Assembly: GCA_910588555.1 (NCBI GenBank)
Contig: CAJUPC010000025.1
Coordinates: forward strand, 1-31,327
Reading direction: 5' to 3'
DNA length: 31,327 bases
Source of the DNA: Candidatus Gastranaerophilales bacterium
Lineage (GTDB): Bacteria > Cyanobacteriota > Vampirovibrionia > Gastranaerophilales > Gastranaerophilaceae
Part shown: one piece after another, positions 15,168 to 22,672 of the stretch
How the letters are laid out: every line of letters starts with the position of its first letter
How positions within the stretch are numbered: position 1 is the first letter of the stretch
The notes under the pieces: generated by a model
What the model saw: the letters and a program-made list of their open reading frames with translations, nothing else
Told to the model about the DNA's origin: nothing
The model's database searches: none
Translations under genes and position numbers: made by a program

Positions 15168-15984
15168 TGCTTTGACGCAGTCTTGTTGTTCTGTTTTCGC
15201 TAAGAATGTTTTTAAGTTTCATAATAGACTGAGCATGAAGTTGGCAGACTCTTGATTCTGACATTCCAATAGTTTCACCGATTTCTTTTAAGGTCATGTT
15301 TTCCTGATAGTAAAGAACCATTATGACACGTTCACGTTCAGGCAGACGCATAAGAGCTTTTTCAAGTTCATGTTTTACATTTTTTTCTTCTGCCTGTTCC
15401 TGCGGGTTTAATTTGTTTGTGTCTTCAATGGTATCAATGATTTCTACGCTGTCTTCTGTCGAACCTTTTTTATCATAAAGTGATGTGATTGTAGTATCAT
15501 CAGCCAAAATTTGGCTTACTTTATCAGCGTCCATGTCAAGATAATTTGCAATTTCTGTTGTCGTCGGCATACGTCCAAGTTCCTGTTTCAAATGTTCTTG
15601 AGCTTGTTTAACATCTTTGATTTTTTTTCTGACGCTTCTCGGCAAGAAATCCTGTGCTCTTATTCTGTCTAAGATTGCGCCTCTTATTCTGATAAGTGCA
15701 TAGGTTTCAAATCTTGTATTTTTATGGGGTGAATATCTTTCTATTGCATTTATAAGTCCTTCAACGCCGTAGCCTGCGATATCTTCAATTGAAATAGTAC
15801 CGGGCAAAGTTACTTTAACACGCCCTACAACGTATCTGATTAAATATATGTATTGAACAATTAATGTATCACGGGCAGCTTTGTTTGACTTGTCGGATAA
15901 ATATTGTTCCCAAAGAGAAGCAAGTTCTTCTTCCGATAATCTTTTTATGTTGTTGTATGATGTAAAATCAAAACTTTGACTCAT
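15157..15984 (-). CDS. fliA: Flagellar-type sigma factor (sigma-28 / FliA-WhiG family)
   Basis: 275 aa from the ATG at 15984; the ATG at 16011 touches a TATAAT and would not be transcribed. Regions: sigma-2 (about 30-100) with LIVQYIYLIRYVVGRV and GYGVEGLINAIERYSP, the FliA-specific RIRGAILDRIRAQDFLPRSVR, sigma-3 (about 110-170, GRMPTTTEIANYLDMD) and sigma-4 (about 205-265, LPERERVIMVLYYQENMTLKEIGE, then MSESRVCQLHAQSI). It directs RNA polymerase to flagellar late genes and perhaps others. It fits the flagellar rod genes at 28943-31236 in this window, although I see no clear GCCGATAA-type promoter in front of them. Confidence 0.9.
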   Translation of the reverse strand: MSQSFDFTSYNNIKRLSEEELASLWEQYLSDKSNKAARDTLIVQYIYLIRYVVGRVKVTLPGTISIEDIAGYGVEGLINAIERYSPHKNTRFETYALIRIRGAILDRIRAQDFLPRSVRKKIKDVKQAQEHLKQELGRMPTTTEIANYLDMDADKVSQILADDTTITSLYDKKGSTEDSVEIIDTIEDTNKLNPQEQAEEKNVKHELEKALMRLPERERVIMVLYYQENMTLKEIGETIGMSESRVCQLHAQSIMKLKNILSENRTTRLRQSIIA

Positions 15985-16008
15985 AAACTTCCCAAATATT
16001 GTTCTGTA

Positions 16009-16015
16009 CATATTA
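16009..16015 (-). promoter_or_regulatory. -10 element of the sigma-factor gene
   Basis: Minus strand TATAAT immediately precedes the ATG at 16011-16009, so that ATG would lie before or at the transcript start. This argues for the start at 15984. The -35 is weak. Confidence 0.4.
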
Positions 16016-16095
16016 TATTCTATACAATATACAATTTGTTACATCATTTAAAAAGAGGAAATGTTTTAAGTTTTGTTAAAGTTTTTATATACAAA

Positions 16096-16124
16096 AAGAT
16101 TGCCATTAATTTAATGACAATCTT
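16096..16124 (-). terminator. Hairpin terminator after the 44-aa membrane protein gene
   Basis: AAGATTG-CATTAA pairs with TTAATG-CAATCTT with one mismatch; on the minus strand it is followed by TTTTTG. It separates the small gene from the sigma-factor gene. Confidence 0.65.
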
Positions 16125-16153
16125 AACAAAGTTTTTGTATGTCTTTAAAAAGA

Positions 16154-16288
16154 CTAGATAACGAAATATAAGAGTGCAAACATTACGCATAGTGACAATG
16201 AACTTAATACGAACCATGTGTGCATTACAGGGTGCTGGTATGACCAAATCTCTTTTATTGTTGTTGCAGCATTTTCGATTGTTTGCAT
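16154..16288 (-). CDS. 44-aa single-pass membrane protein
   Basis: Too short for usual ORF cut-offs. ATG at 16288 has GGAG seven nt upstream, and the 44 codons end in TAG followed by a hairpin terminator. The protein has a short polar N-terminus (MQTIENAATTIKEIWSYQHP), then VMHTWFVLSSLSLCVMFALL and YFVI, one clear membrane helix running to the C-terminus. The histidines and tryptophans at the membrane edge (YQHPVMHTW) are notable. Ribosome site, open frame, membrane helix and terminator all agree. No family recognised; it could be a small subunit of a membrane complex or a regulator of one. Confidence 0.7.
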   Translation of the reverse strand: MQTIENAATTIKEIWSYQHPVMHTWFVLSSLSLCVMFALLYFVI

Positions 16289-16386
16289 CTTTCTTCTCCA
16301 AAAATAATTTATTACGCTTGAAAACTTAAATTCTCAGCCACATATATATCATATCTTTTAATCATTTTTGGTCATCACCTATTCGG

Positions 16387-16421
16387 TTGATTATTTGTAT
16401 CCTTTAGGATAATATACAGTT
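16387..16421 (+). promoter_or_regulatory. Leaderless-type promoter of U32 gene
   Basis: TTGATT (16387-16392), 17-bp spacer, TAATAT (16410-16415), then six nt to ATG. The predicted transcript start is the A of ATG. No Shine-Dalgarno. Confidence 0.55.
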
Positions 16422-17657
16422 ATGCGAGATTTAGAACTATTGATGCCTGCGGGCAATTTGGAAAAACTTGAATACGCTGTACGATATGGCGCAAACGCTG
16501 TATATCTCGGCGTTGTTGACTTTAGCCTGAGAGCTATGAGAAAAGGCAGTCTTATTACTATGGATAATTTGAAAGAGGCTGTTGATTTGGCTCATTCTCT
16601 CGGTGCAAAGGCGTATGTAACCATTAATATTTTTGCGTTTAATAATGATATTAAACAGCTTGAGGCTTGTATTGACCGTTTTAAAGATGCTAAGCCGGAC
16701 GCTTTTATCATAAGCGATTACGGGGTTTTTAACCTTGTTAGAAAATATATTCCCGAAATTCCTGTTCATATCAGTACGCAGACTAATACTTTAAATTACG
16801 AAAGCGTTAAATTCTGGCGTGATTTGGGCGCAACACGTGTAATTTTAGCAAGAGAACTTGCAATAAAAGATATTGCCGAAATAAGAAAGAATGTTCCTGA
16901 TGTTGAACTGGAAAGCTTTGTTCATGGTGCACAATGCGTATCTTTCTCAGGAAGATGTCTTTTAAGCGATTATTTCTCAAAAGGTGAAAGAAAAGCTAAC
17001 CATGGCAACTGTTCTCAGCCCTGCCGCTGGAGTTACAGATTGGTTGAAGAAACTCGTCCGAACGAATTTTTGGAAATAAATCAAGATGGCAGAGGTTCTC
17101 ATATTTTAAGTCCGAAAGACTTGTGTCTTGTAAAACAATTGCCCGAATTGATTGAAGCAGGTATCGATTCTTTTAAAATTGAAGGCAGAACAAAAAGTTT
17201 ATATTATGTTTCAGCTGTTGCAAAAACATACAGACAGGCTATAGACGAAGTAGTTAAAAATCCGTCTGCAGACTTGGAAAAATATTTTCTGGAACTTCAA
17301 AAGGTTGGAAACCGTGGCTATACAACCGGATTTGCTCTCGGCGATAACAATGGCGAAAGCTATAGCTATGACATTTCAAAAGGTCTTGCAGGGGCTGATT
17401 TCCTTTGTGAATATAAAGGTGTGCAAGATGGAGATTTTGATTTAGTTAAGATAAAAAACAAAATGCTTGTTGGAGATGAAGTTGAAATTATCACTCCTGA
17501 CGAACAGTTTATCGCTAAAGTTGAAGCCGTCAAAAATGCTGACGGTGAAGAACTGCCACTGGGTAATACAAATGATGATGTATATGTGAAATTTTCGCAA
17601 GCTCCGAAAAATCATAATTATGCGCTTGTAAGGACTGTAGGAATTAAAAATTTATAG
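16422..17657 (+). CDS. U32 family protein (TrhP/YegQ-YrrO type tRNA hydroxylation)
   Basis: 411 aa. N-terminal TIM-barrel (1-300) begins LELLMPAGNLEKLEYAVRYG and has the U32 signature ESFVHGAQCVSFSGRCLLSDY followed by NHGNCSQPCRWSY; the cysteines in these motifs are those thought to hold an iron-sulfur site. A C-terminal beta-barrel (about 330-411) follows. Members such as E. coli YegQ (TrhP) act in prephenate-dependent 5-hydroxyuridine formation at tRNA position 34; others are called collagenase-like peptidases. The tRNA role is the better guess. It is 7 bp before the YqeG-type gene and in one operon with it. Confidence 0.9.
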   Translation: MRDLELLMPAGNLEKLEYAVRYGANAVYLGVVDFSLRAMRKGSLITMDNLKEAVDLAHSLGAKAYVTINIFAFNNDIKQLEACIDRFKDAKPDAFIISDYGVFNLVRKYIPEIPVHISTQTNTLNYESVKFWRDLGATRVILARELAIKDIAEIRKNVPDVELESFVHGAQCVSFSGRCLLSDYFSKGERKANHGNCSQPCRWSYRLVEETRPNEFLEINQDGRGSHILSPKDLCLVKQLPELIEAGIDSFKIEGRTKSLYYVSAVAKTYRQAIDEVVKNPSADLEKYFLELQKVGNRGYTTGFALGDNNGESYSYDISKGLAGADFLCEYKGVQDGDFDLVKIKNKMLVGDEVEIITPDEQFIAKVEAVKNADGEELPLGNTNDDVYVKFSQAPKNHNYALVRTVGIKNL

Positions 17658-17664
17658 GTATAAA

Positions 17665-18144
17665 ATGTTTATAAAACCGGATTATAATTTAAAAAATATA
17701 TATGAAATTGACCTTGAAGGATTGAAAAATCAAGGTATAAATGCTCTTTTATTTGATTTGGACAGTACTTTAATGGGTTCAAAAACAGGCTGTTATACCG
17801 AAAAGACACTTGCTTGGCTTGAAAAAGTCAGAAAAGATTTTTTTGTAGGAGTTGTTTCAAATAACAACAATTCTGAATATATAGAAAAAGTTACTGCCTG
17901 TTCGGATTTTCCTGTTGTATTTAAAGCTCATAAACCTGATATAAAAGTTACAAAAGAATTTATGAAGCAACATGGTTTAAAACCTGAAACAACTTGTTTT
18001 GTAGGCGACAGACCTCTGACGGATATTGTCTGCGGGAAAAAAGCAGGATGTAAAACAATACTGGTCGACTCAATTACTGCCGATATTGAAAAGCCTATTG
18101 TGCGCTTGGCAAGATTTCTTGAAAGATGTACTATCAGGCATTAA
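17665..18144 (+). CDS. YqeG family HAD-IIIA phosphatase
   Basis: 159 aa. HAD motif I is LLFDLDSTLM, motif II is VVSNNNN, and motif IV GDRPLTDIVCGKKAG follows the lysine in KAHKPD, so the Asp-based phosphatase site is complete. The family is conserved in Gram-positives and Cyanobacteria; some members act on phosphatidylglycerophosphate (plant PGPP1 and related), but the substrate here is not certain. Starts 7 bp after the U32 gene. Ends before a bidirectional hairpin terminator that also serves the tRNA on the other strand. Confidence 0.9.
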   Translation: MFIKPDYNLKNIYEIDLEGLKNQGINALLFDLDSTLMGSKTGCYTEKTLAWLEKVRKDFFVGVVSNNNNSEYIEKVTACSDFPVVFKAHKPDIKVTKEFMKQHGLKPETTCFVGDRPLTDIVCGKKAGCKTILVDSITADIEKPIVRLARFLERCTIRH

Positions 18145-18157
18145 TGATACTTAGATG

Positions 18158-18197
18158 AAAAATAAAAGAGCAGGTTTTATATCTGCTCTTTTATTTT

Positions 18198-18198
<1 letters not shown>
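18158..18198. terminator. Bidirectional terminator between YqeG-type gene and tRNA-Lys
   Basis: A 16-bp perfect stem: AAAAATAAAAGAGCAG pairs with CTGCTCTTTTATTTTT around a 9-nt loop. A-rich and T-rich arms let it end transcription in both directions. Confidence 0.9.
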
Positions 18199-18270
<72 letters not shown>

Positions 18271-18310
18271 GACTTTTTTTACAAATATATTATACAACTT
18301 GATTTTTTAT

Positions 18311-18345
18311 TTGCAATATTATTCTTTTTAAAGTAAAATCAATAT
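18311..18345 (+). promoter_or_regulatory. Leaderless-type promoter of NDP-sugar pyrophosphorylase
   Basis: TTGCAA (18311-18316), 17-bp spacer, TAAAAT (18334-18339), six nt, ATG at 18346. The predicted transcript start is the A of that ATG. If translation used the ATG at 18358 instead, the leader would be 12 nt. Confidence 0.55.
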
Positions 18346-19359
18346 ATGATTGAAAGTATGAAAGCTATGGTTATGTCTGCAGGAGTCGGTTCAAGGCTTG
18401 ATCCTCTTACAAGGGAGATTCCAAAGCCGCTTATTCCTGTTGCTAATAAACCTGTTATGGATATTCTTTTTGAAAATCTTGTTAAAATAGGAGTAAAAGA
18501 CGTAATTTGTAATACTTATTATCTTGCTGATAAAATTATTGAAAGATATAAAAATAATGATTTGGGTATAAATTTCAATTATATCAAAGAAGAAGAACTT
18601 TCAGGTACAGCAGGCGGTGTCAAAAAATGCCAGCATTTTTTTGATGAAAATTCATCTTTTCTGGTTCTTTCTGCTGACGGTTTAACTAATGCTGATTTGA
18701 AAAAAGCTATAGAAATACATAAAAATTCAAATGCGCTTGCAACAATAGGTATTAAACAAATTCCGCAAGAGGAAGTTTGTCACTTTGGTGTTGTTGTGAC
18801 AGACGAAGACGGGTTTATAACCGAATTTCAGGAAAAACCTTCGTTTGAAGAGGCAAAGAGCAATTATATAAATACAGGTATTTATGTGTTTGATTATAAA
18901 ATTTTTGATTATATTCCCGAAAATACTTTTTATGATTTTGCAAAAAATGTTTTTCCGAAATTGTTGGAAGAGCGTGCGATTAATACATTTGAAGTAAGCG
19001 AATACTGGAGCGATATCGGTACATTAGACCAGTATAAACAATCAACACAGGATTTGTTCGAAAATAAATGTATATTTGAGCATGCACCAGGTAAGACTTG
19101 TGAAAACGGTTCATATATAAGTGCTTCTGAGATTAATGAAACCGTAAGATTTGTAGGTAATTCTACAGTTGGGAAAAACTGTGTTATAGGCAAAAATTGT
19201 ATTATAGAAAACAGTATTATTTGGGATAATGTAGAAATTGCAGATAGTTTAAGAATTTCAGACAGTATTATAGGTTCCGGTTCTATAGTAAAATGTGATT
19301 TGAGTTCAAAGATAATCGGTTCAAATGAGATAATAGAAGCAGAAACTTGTAAAATATAA
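18346..19359 (+). CDS. NDP-sugar pyrophosphorylase with left-handed beta-helix tail
   Basis: 337 aa. Nucleotidyltransferase domain (1-235) starts MKAMVMSAGVGSRLDPLT after a four-residue lead-in; the GXGXRLXPLT and PKPLIPVANKPVM motifs, LSGTAGGVKK, VLSADGLTNAD and FQEKPSFEEA are all present. The C-terminal part (about 250-337) has hexapeptide repeats (VGKNCVIGKNCIIENSIIW), the left-handed helix seen in GDP-mannose and glucose-1-phosphate pyrophosphorylases. It forms a nucleotide sugar from a sugar-1-phosphate and NTP for surface polysaccharide; which sugar is not clear. Start either 18346 (leaderless) or 18358, where the family normally begins. Confidence 0.88.
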   Translation: MIESMKAMVMSAGVGSRLDPLTREIPKPLIPVANKPVMDILFENLVKIGVKDVICNTYYLADKIIERYKNNDLGINFNYIKEEELSGTAGGVKKCQHFFDENSSFLVLSADGLTNADLKKAIEIHKNSNALATIGIKQIPQEEVCHFGVVVTDEDGFITEFQEKPSFEEAKSNYINTGIYVFDYKIFDYIPENTFYDFAKNVFPKLLEERAINTFEVSEYWSDIGTLDQYKQSTQDLFENKCIFEHAPGKTCENGSYISASEINETVRFVGNSTVGKNCVIGKNCIIENSIIWDNVEIADSLRISDSIIGSGSIVKCDLSSKIIGSNEIIEAETCKI

Positions 19360-19413
19360 CACTTGATTTTTTGAAGTTTTAATGGTAAATTTAAATTGTA
19401 AAAATAAAAGCGC

Positions 19414-19485
<72 letters not shown>

Positions 19486-19486
19486 T

Positions 19487-19518
19487 AAAAAATACAGGAT
19501 AATTCCTGTATTTTTTTT
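19487..19518. terminator. Terminator after tRNA-Met
   Basis: AAAAAATACAGG pairs with CCTGTATTTTTT around ATAATT, with further T. It can also end the convergent gene 19534-20145. Confidence 0.85.
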
Positions 19519-19533
19519 ATATCAGTTGTTGTG

Positions 19534-20145
19534 TTAGAATGATATTGCATTATCTAGTGGAACTGTAGCAAATTCATAGCTATTTTTGATTGCATTACCG
19601 TTGTCACCAATAAAATATCTTTCGTAACATAAATTCTTTTTTAATACCCTGTATTCAGATGGGTAATAATTATCATTATTAAATAACTCACTTTTATTAT
19701 TATGACTACCCGGGTATAAGCCTACAACTTTTGAGCCGTCAGAATTTTCTTTAAAATCCATTCTCATATACTGAACTTCAAATTCTAAATTATCGTTCAG
19801 AACTAGCTGCGGTATAATGTATGATATACTCCCATCTTCATTTTTTATTTCTTCAATGTTTTGGGGTTCAAAACCATTTTCGATAAATTTCTCTTTTGAA
19901 TACAACTCTTCTGGTGTACAACCCTGTGCATAAATTTTAGCTGCTTGACGATTAAAAACTTTACTTGTTGGTGCTGTTGGTAATTTACTAACAGTAGAAT
20001 CTTGCATTTTTCGTTCTATTTTTATACCTGTATTTTCAGAATTAGTACGACTTTGAAAAATTAATTCAGGGCTGCTCTTATCATTTTTTACGTTACACCT
20101 TGTATTATTTGATGATAACAAAGAGTTTACTTGCTCTATTCTCAT
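19534..20145 (-). CDS. Unknown protein
   Basis: 203 aa with an excellent Shine-Dalgarno (AAAGGAGA, 5 nt). No family recognised. The N-terminal 60 residues are polar and probably disordered (Ser, Asn, Thr, Gln rich). A region with QAAKIYAQGCTPEELYSKEKFIE follows (about 68-95), then a strand-rich C-terminal half with YIIPQLVLNDNLEFEVQYMRMD and YPSEYRVLKKNLCYERYFIG. No signal peptide or membrane segment. It is divergent from an XRE regulator across a 209-bp AT-rich spacer, so it may be that regulator's target; this is context only. Confidence 0.65.
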   Translation of the reverse strand: MRIEQVNSLLSSNNTRCNVKNDKSSPELIFQSRTNSENTGIKIERKMQDSTVSKLPTAPTSKVFNRQAAKIYAQGCTPEELYSKEKFIENGFEPQNIEEIKNEDGSISYIIPQLVLNDNLEFEVQYMRMDFKENSDGSKVVGLYPGSHNNKSELFNNDNYYPSEYRVLKKNLCYERYFIGDNGNAIKNSYEFATVPLDNAISF

Positions 20146-20354
20146 AAAAATCTCCTTTCGTGTTTTATGTACATTAATATAAAAACTTGTGTCTTATTAA
20201 AATTGCCTTATGTTTACATTTTTTTACATTTCTTATAGTACTTATTATCACTGTAGTTTAATAAATATTTGAAAATGTTTTATATGACAATATTTTTATC
20301 ATATTACAAACTTCTGTCATAGATTTTATAAAAGTACAGGAGTAAGCTTAAAAT

Positions 20355-20699
20355 ATGGAAAATATTGAACATAGGTGCAAAAAAACTACAAAACATATTG
20401 CAGATAAAATTTTACTATTAAGAGTAGAAACGAAACTTACTCAAGAAACTTTTGCTGAAAAAGTAGGAGTTGATTTAAGGACAATTGCTCGGGCTGAGAG
20501 CGGGAAGCATAGACCATCAGCTCAAACAATGGAACTTATTGCAAGAGCTTTTCATATTCCAATAAGCTATTTTTTTGACGAATCAAGATATAAAATGGAT
20601 ATTAGTAAAACTGTATTAATATATGAAATTAATACAAAATTAAACGTACTTTCAAAAGCTAATCTTCAAAAAGTAAAGAGTTTTATTGAAATAATATAG
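20355..20699 (+). CDS. XRE-family helix-turn-helix regulator
   Basis: 114 aa. Cro/CI-type HTH at about residues 17-72: ILLLRVETKLTQETFAEKVG, DLRTIARAESGKHRPSAQTM, IARAFHIPISYFFDES. The C-terminal 40 residues are helical and could dimerise. It probably represses nearby genes, perhaps the divergent gene 19534-20145 or itself. AGGAG lies 12 nt before the ATG, a long spacing. ATGACA at 20284 and TGTCAT at 20315 form a loose inverted repeat in the spacer. Confidence 0.88.
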   Translation: MENIEHRCKKTTKHIADKILLLRVETKLTQETFAEKVGVDLRTIARAESGKHRPSAQTMELIARAFHIPISYFFDESRYKMDISKTVLIYEINTKLNVLSKANLQKVKSFIEII

Positions 20700-20917
20700 T
20701 ATTGGCACGTAACCTTTTATATGATTTAACTCCTCTAAAAATATTTTTTACCAAATTCTTAAATTTCGTATTCAAAATTCTCAAAATGACTGTCGTTTTA
20801 CTACAATTTTTGAAAAAATTTACCCGACTTTCTTATTAGTTATTTTTATTATCGTGTTATTATAATTCAGATAGCAAAAATTTATATTCACGATTTTTAT
20901 TAGACTTGGAGAAAGAC

Positions 20918-21550
20918 ATGTTTGCCATAGGGCCGAAAATTGATTACGATATAAGAACATACAGGTATCACAGAAAAGATACCACTGACAAATATGCCAA
21001 AGCCAAAATTGCAGCAGGTGCAATCACGGGTGCAGTTATTCCAGCATTATTTTTTGCAAAAAAGCAAAATACTTCTGTATTTAAAATTAAATACGGCTTA
21101 AAGGAAATGTTTTTGACGAGTTCTTCTGCAATTGCTGGCGGACTTTTGTCAGGGCTTGCTTTTGATAAAAAAGAACACAGAACACAAAAAATTCATGAGG
21201 GTGTTTTCCAATTTATGAACTCATCAGTTCCGATGTTTTTGACTGCAGGGATTTATTCATTAGTAAATAAAATGAAGCTTCAACACTATAAGTCTTTGAA
21301 AATTGGAGGAACTGTTATAGGTCTTGTCGGAGGAATGCATTTGGCGGCTAAAATGGCAAACTTTATTAATGACCCTTATGATAAAATTCCTGACAGAAAA
21401 TTGACATTAAAAGACTCTGTGGCAAATATTGATGATGCTATAGGTGTTTTAATGCTGGCTAAGGTTCCTGCTGCACAAAAAATACAGGCAGAAAAAATTC
21501 TGCCTGCAGTATATAGTTTGTGCGGTTACAGAGCGGGTACAAGCTCTTAG
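20918..21550 (+). CDS. Multi-pass membrane protein of unknown function
   Basis: 210 aa from the ATG at 20918, preceded by GGAG; the TTG at 20906 contains that Shine-Dalgarno and is rejected. Hydrophobic segments: about 32-48 (AAGAITGAVIPALFFA), 68-84 (TSSSAIAGGLLSGLAF), 103-118 (SSVPMFLTAGIYSLV) and 125-145 (KIGGTVIGLVGGMHLAAKM). The N-terminus is charged (DYDIRTYRYHRKDTTDKYAK). The Gly/Ala-rich segments and the MFAIGPKID start are like other lineage-specific proteins of this group. A TATAAT lies about 55 bp upstream. Its stop overlaps the next, convergent gene by four bases. Confidence 0.72.
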   Translation: MFAIGPKIDYDIRTYRYHRKDTTDKYAKAKIAAGAITGAVIPALFFAKKQNTSVFKIKYGLKEMFLTSSSAIAGGLLSGLAFDKKEHRTQKIHEGVFQFMNSSVPMFLTAGIYSLVNKMKLQHYKSLKIGGTVIGLVGGMHLAAKMANFINDPYDKIPDRKLTLKDSVANIDDAIGVLMLAKVPAAQKIQAEKILPAVYSLCGYRAGTSS

Positions 21551-21825
21551 TTACCGTCATATTGAATTTTTATTTCACCGTTATCTTCCGTAAATTTTGA
21601 TTTTTTCGAAAAGATTTTTTGCATAACGGTTTGAGGCTGTTCGTTTCGTTTTTGATAACGAGCTTTTTCTTCTTGAACCTCATTATAATAATTCAATTCT
21701 CGCATTCTGAATTGCTGCTGTTTGACCATTTCCAAATCGTGCACCTGCATTACTGACGCTGACGGCGGTGCGTATGCAAAAGCCGGCATTGATAATAATG
21801 CAAGTATTAAAAAATATTTTTTCAT
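21547..21825 (-). CDS. Small exported protein with charged coiled-coil body
   Basis: 92 aa. MKKYFLILALLSMPAFAYA is a clear signal peptide (cut after about residue 19). The rest is Gln/Glu/Arg-rich helix (HDLEMVKQQQFRMRELNYY) with a short C-terminal strand-like end. No family recognised. It follows the SIMPL gene by 10 bp and is in one operon with it, so both may act in the cell envelope. Confidence 0.7.
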   Translation of the reverse strand: MKKYFLILALLSMPAFAYAPPSASVMQVHDLEMVKQQQFRMRELNYYNEVQEEKARYQKRNEQPQTVMQKIFSKKSKFTEDNGEIKIQYDGN

Positions 21826-21835
21826 CAGATTTCTC

Positions 21836-22555
21836 CTATTTTATGCGGAAATTAACATTTGCAACTGCTGTAACTTTTTTTTCAATAGTTGTAGTATCGC
21901 TTATTCCCATATCAGATACGTTAGTTGAGTCAACAGGTGTAATTTGGAAAACGCCCATTTGTACTGATTGAATTTTACCGGGTTTATTGTGTGTTGCTTT
22001 TAACATTGCAGCTGCACGAGCCTTTGCATCTGTTGTTGCTTGTTGTAAAAGTTTAATTTTTAAATCAGCAAGCTGTGAATAGAAAAATTCCGGCTGCATT
22101 ACATTAAGGTCAATTCCTTTATCCAGAAGATTTTGGATATCTACTGAAATTTCTTTAATTTTTTGGACATCGTTTGATTTTATTGCAACAGGCTGAGAAA
22201 GATTATAAAATGCTACTTCGTTTGTAATATGTCCTGTCGGTGTATACTTGTATGTATAATATCCGTTTATACCTTTAACTTCAATGTCAGTAATCCCCTT
22301 TTCTTCGAGGTATTTCATTACAACAGGAAGTTTTTCTTTAACAGTATTGTATGCAATTTGTTTGTTGGGCTGTTTTGCAGTGATATCAAATTCGAGTCTT
22401 GCAGAGTCTGATTTAACAACTTCAAAAGCTGAGCCGGTTACGGCAATACTGTCGTGTGACATTGCATTTGTACCTGCTTTTACAGCTAAAATTAAGCCTA
22501 AAGCAAGTATTAAACCTAAACTTACAATTTGTAATTTTTCTAATTTCTCAAACAT
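21836..22555 (-). CDS. SIMPL (DUF541) domain protein, membrane-anchored
   Basis: 239 aa. One N-terminal membrane segment (IVSLGLILALGLILAVKAG, about 9-27), then the SIMPL domain: ITVTG-like start SIAVTGSAFEVVKSDSARLEF, repeated strand-helix units, and a closing VTAVANVNFRIK. SIMPL proteins (E. coli YggE, BP26) are periplasmic and linked to oxidative or envelope stress; the molecular role is not settled. Shine-Dalgarno GGAG precedes the ATG. Confidence 0.88.
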   Translation of the reverse strand: MFEKLEKLQIVSLGLILALGLILAVKAGTNAMSHDSIAVTGSAFEVVKSDSARLEFDITAKQPNKQIAYNTVKEKLPVVMKYLEEKGITDIEVKGINGYYTYKYTPTGHITNEVAFYNLSQPVAIKSNDVQKIKEISVDIQNLLDKGIDLNVMQPEFFYSQLADLKIKLLQQATTDAKARAAAMLKATHNKPGKIQSVQMGVFQITPVDSTNVSDMGISDTTTIEKKVTAVANVNFRIK

Positions 22556-22615
22556 ATTTTACACTCCTTTTTATAATTATACTCCACATTATAATCGATA
22601 TTAAAAAAAAATCAA

Positions 22616-22644
22616 TTGCTAATATTAATATAATATGTTACAAT
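22616..22644 (+). promoter_or_regulatory. Promoter of gdhA
   Basis: TTGCTA (22616-22621), 17 bp, TACAAT (22639-22644). Predicted start near 22651, which excludes the ATG at 22649 and supports the ATG at 22673. Confidence 0.55.
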
Positions 22645-22672
22645 TTTTATGCAAAAAAAGAAGGGCTGTTTT

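Noticed and set aside
16044..16301. An 85-codon minus-strand frame in the gap before the U32 gene
   Set aside because: It overlaps the 44-aa gene in another frame, has basic low-quality composition and no proper ribosome site; the 44-aa frame is better in every respect.
20284..20320. ATGACA...TGTCAT inverted repeat as operator of the XRE gene
   Set aside because: Six-base arms 25 bp apart in AT-rich DNA are weak evidence; mentioned only in the gene entry.
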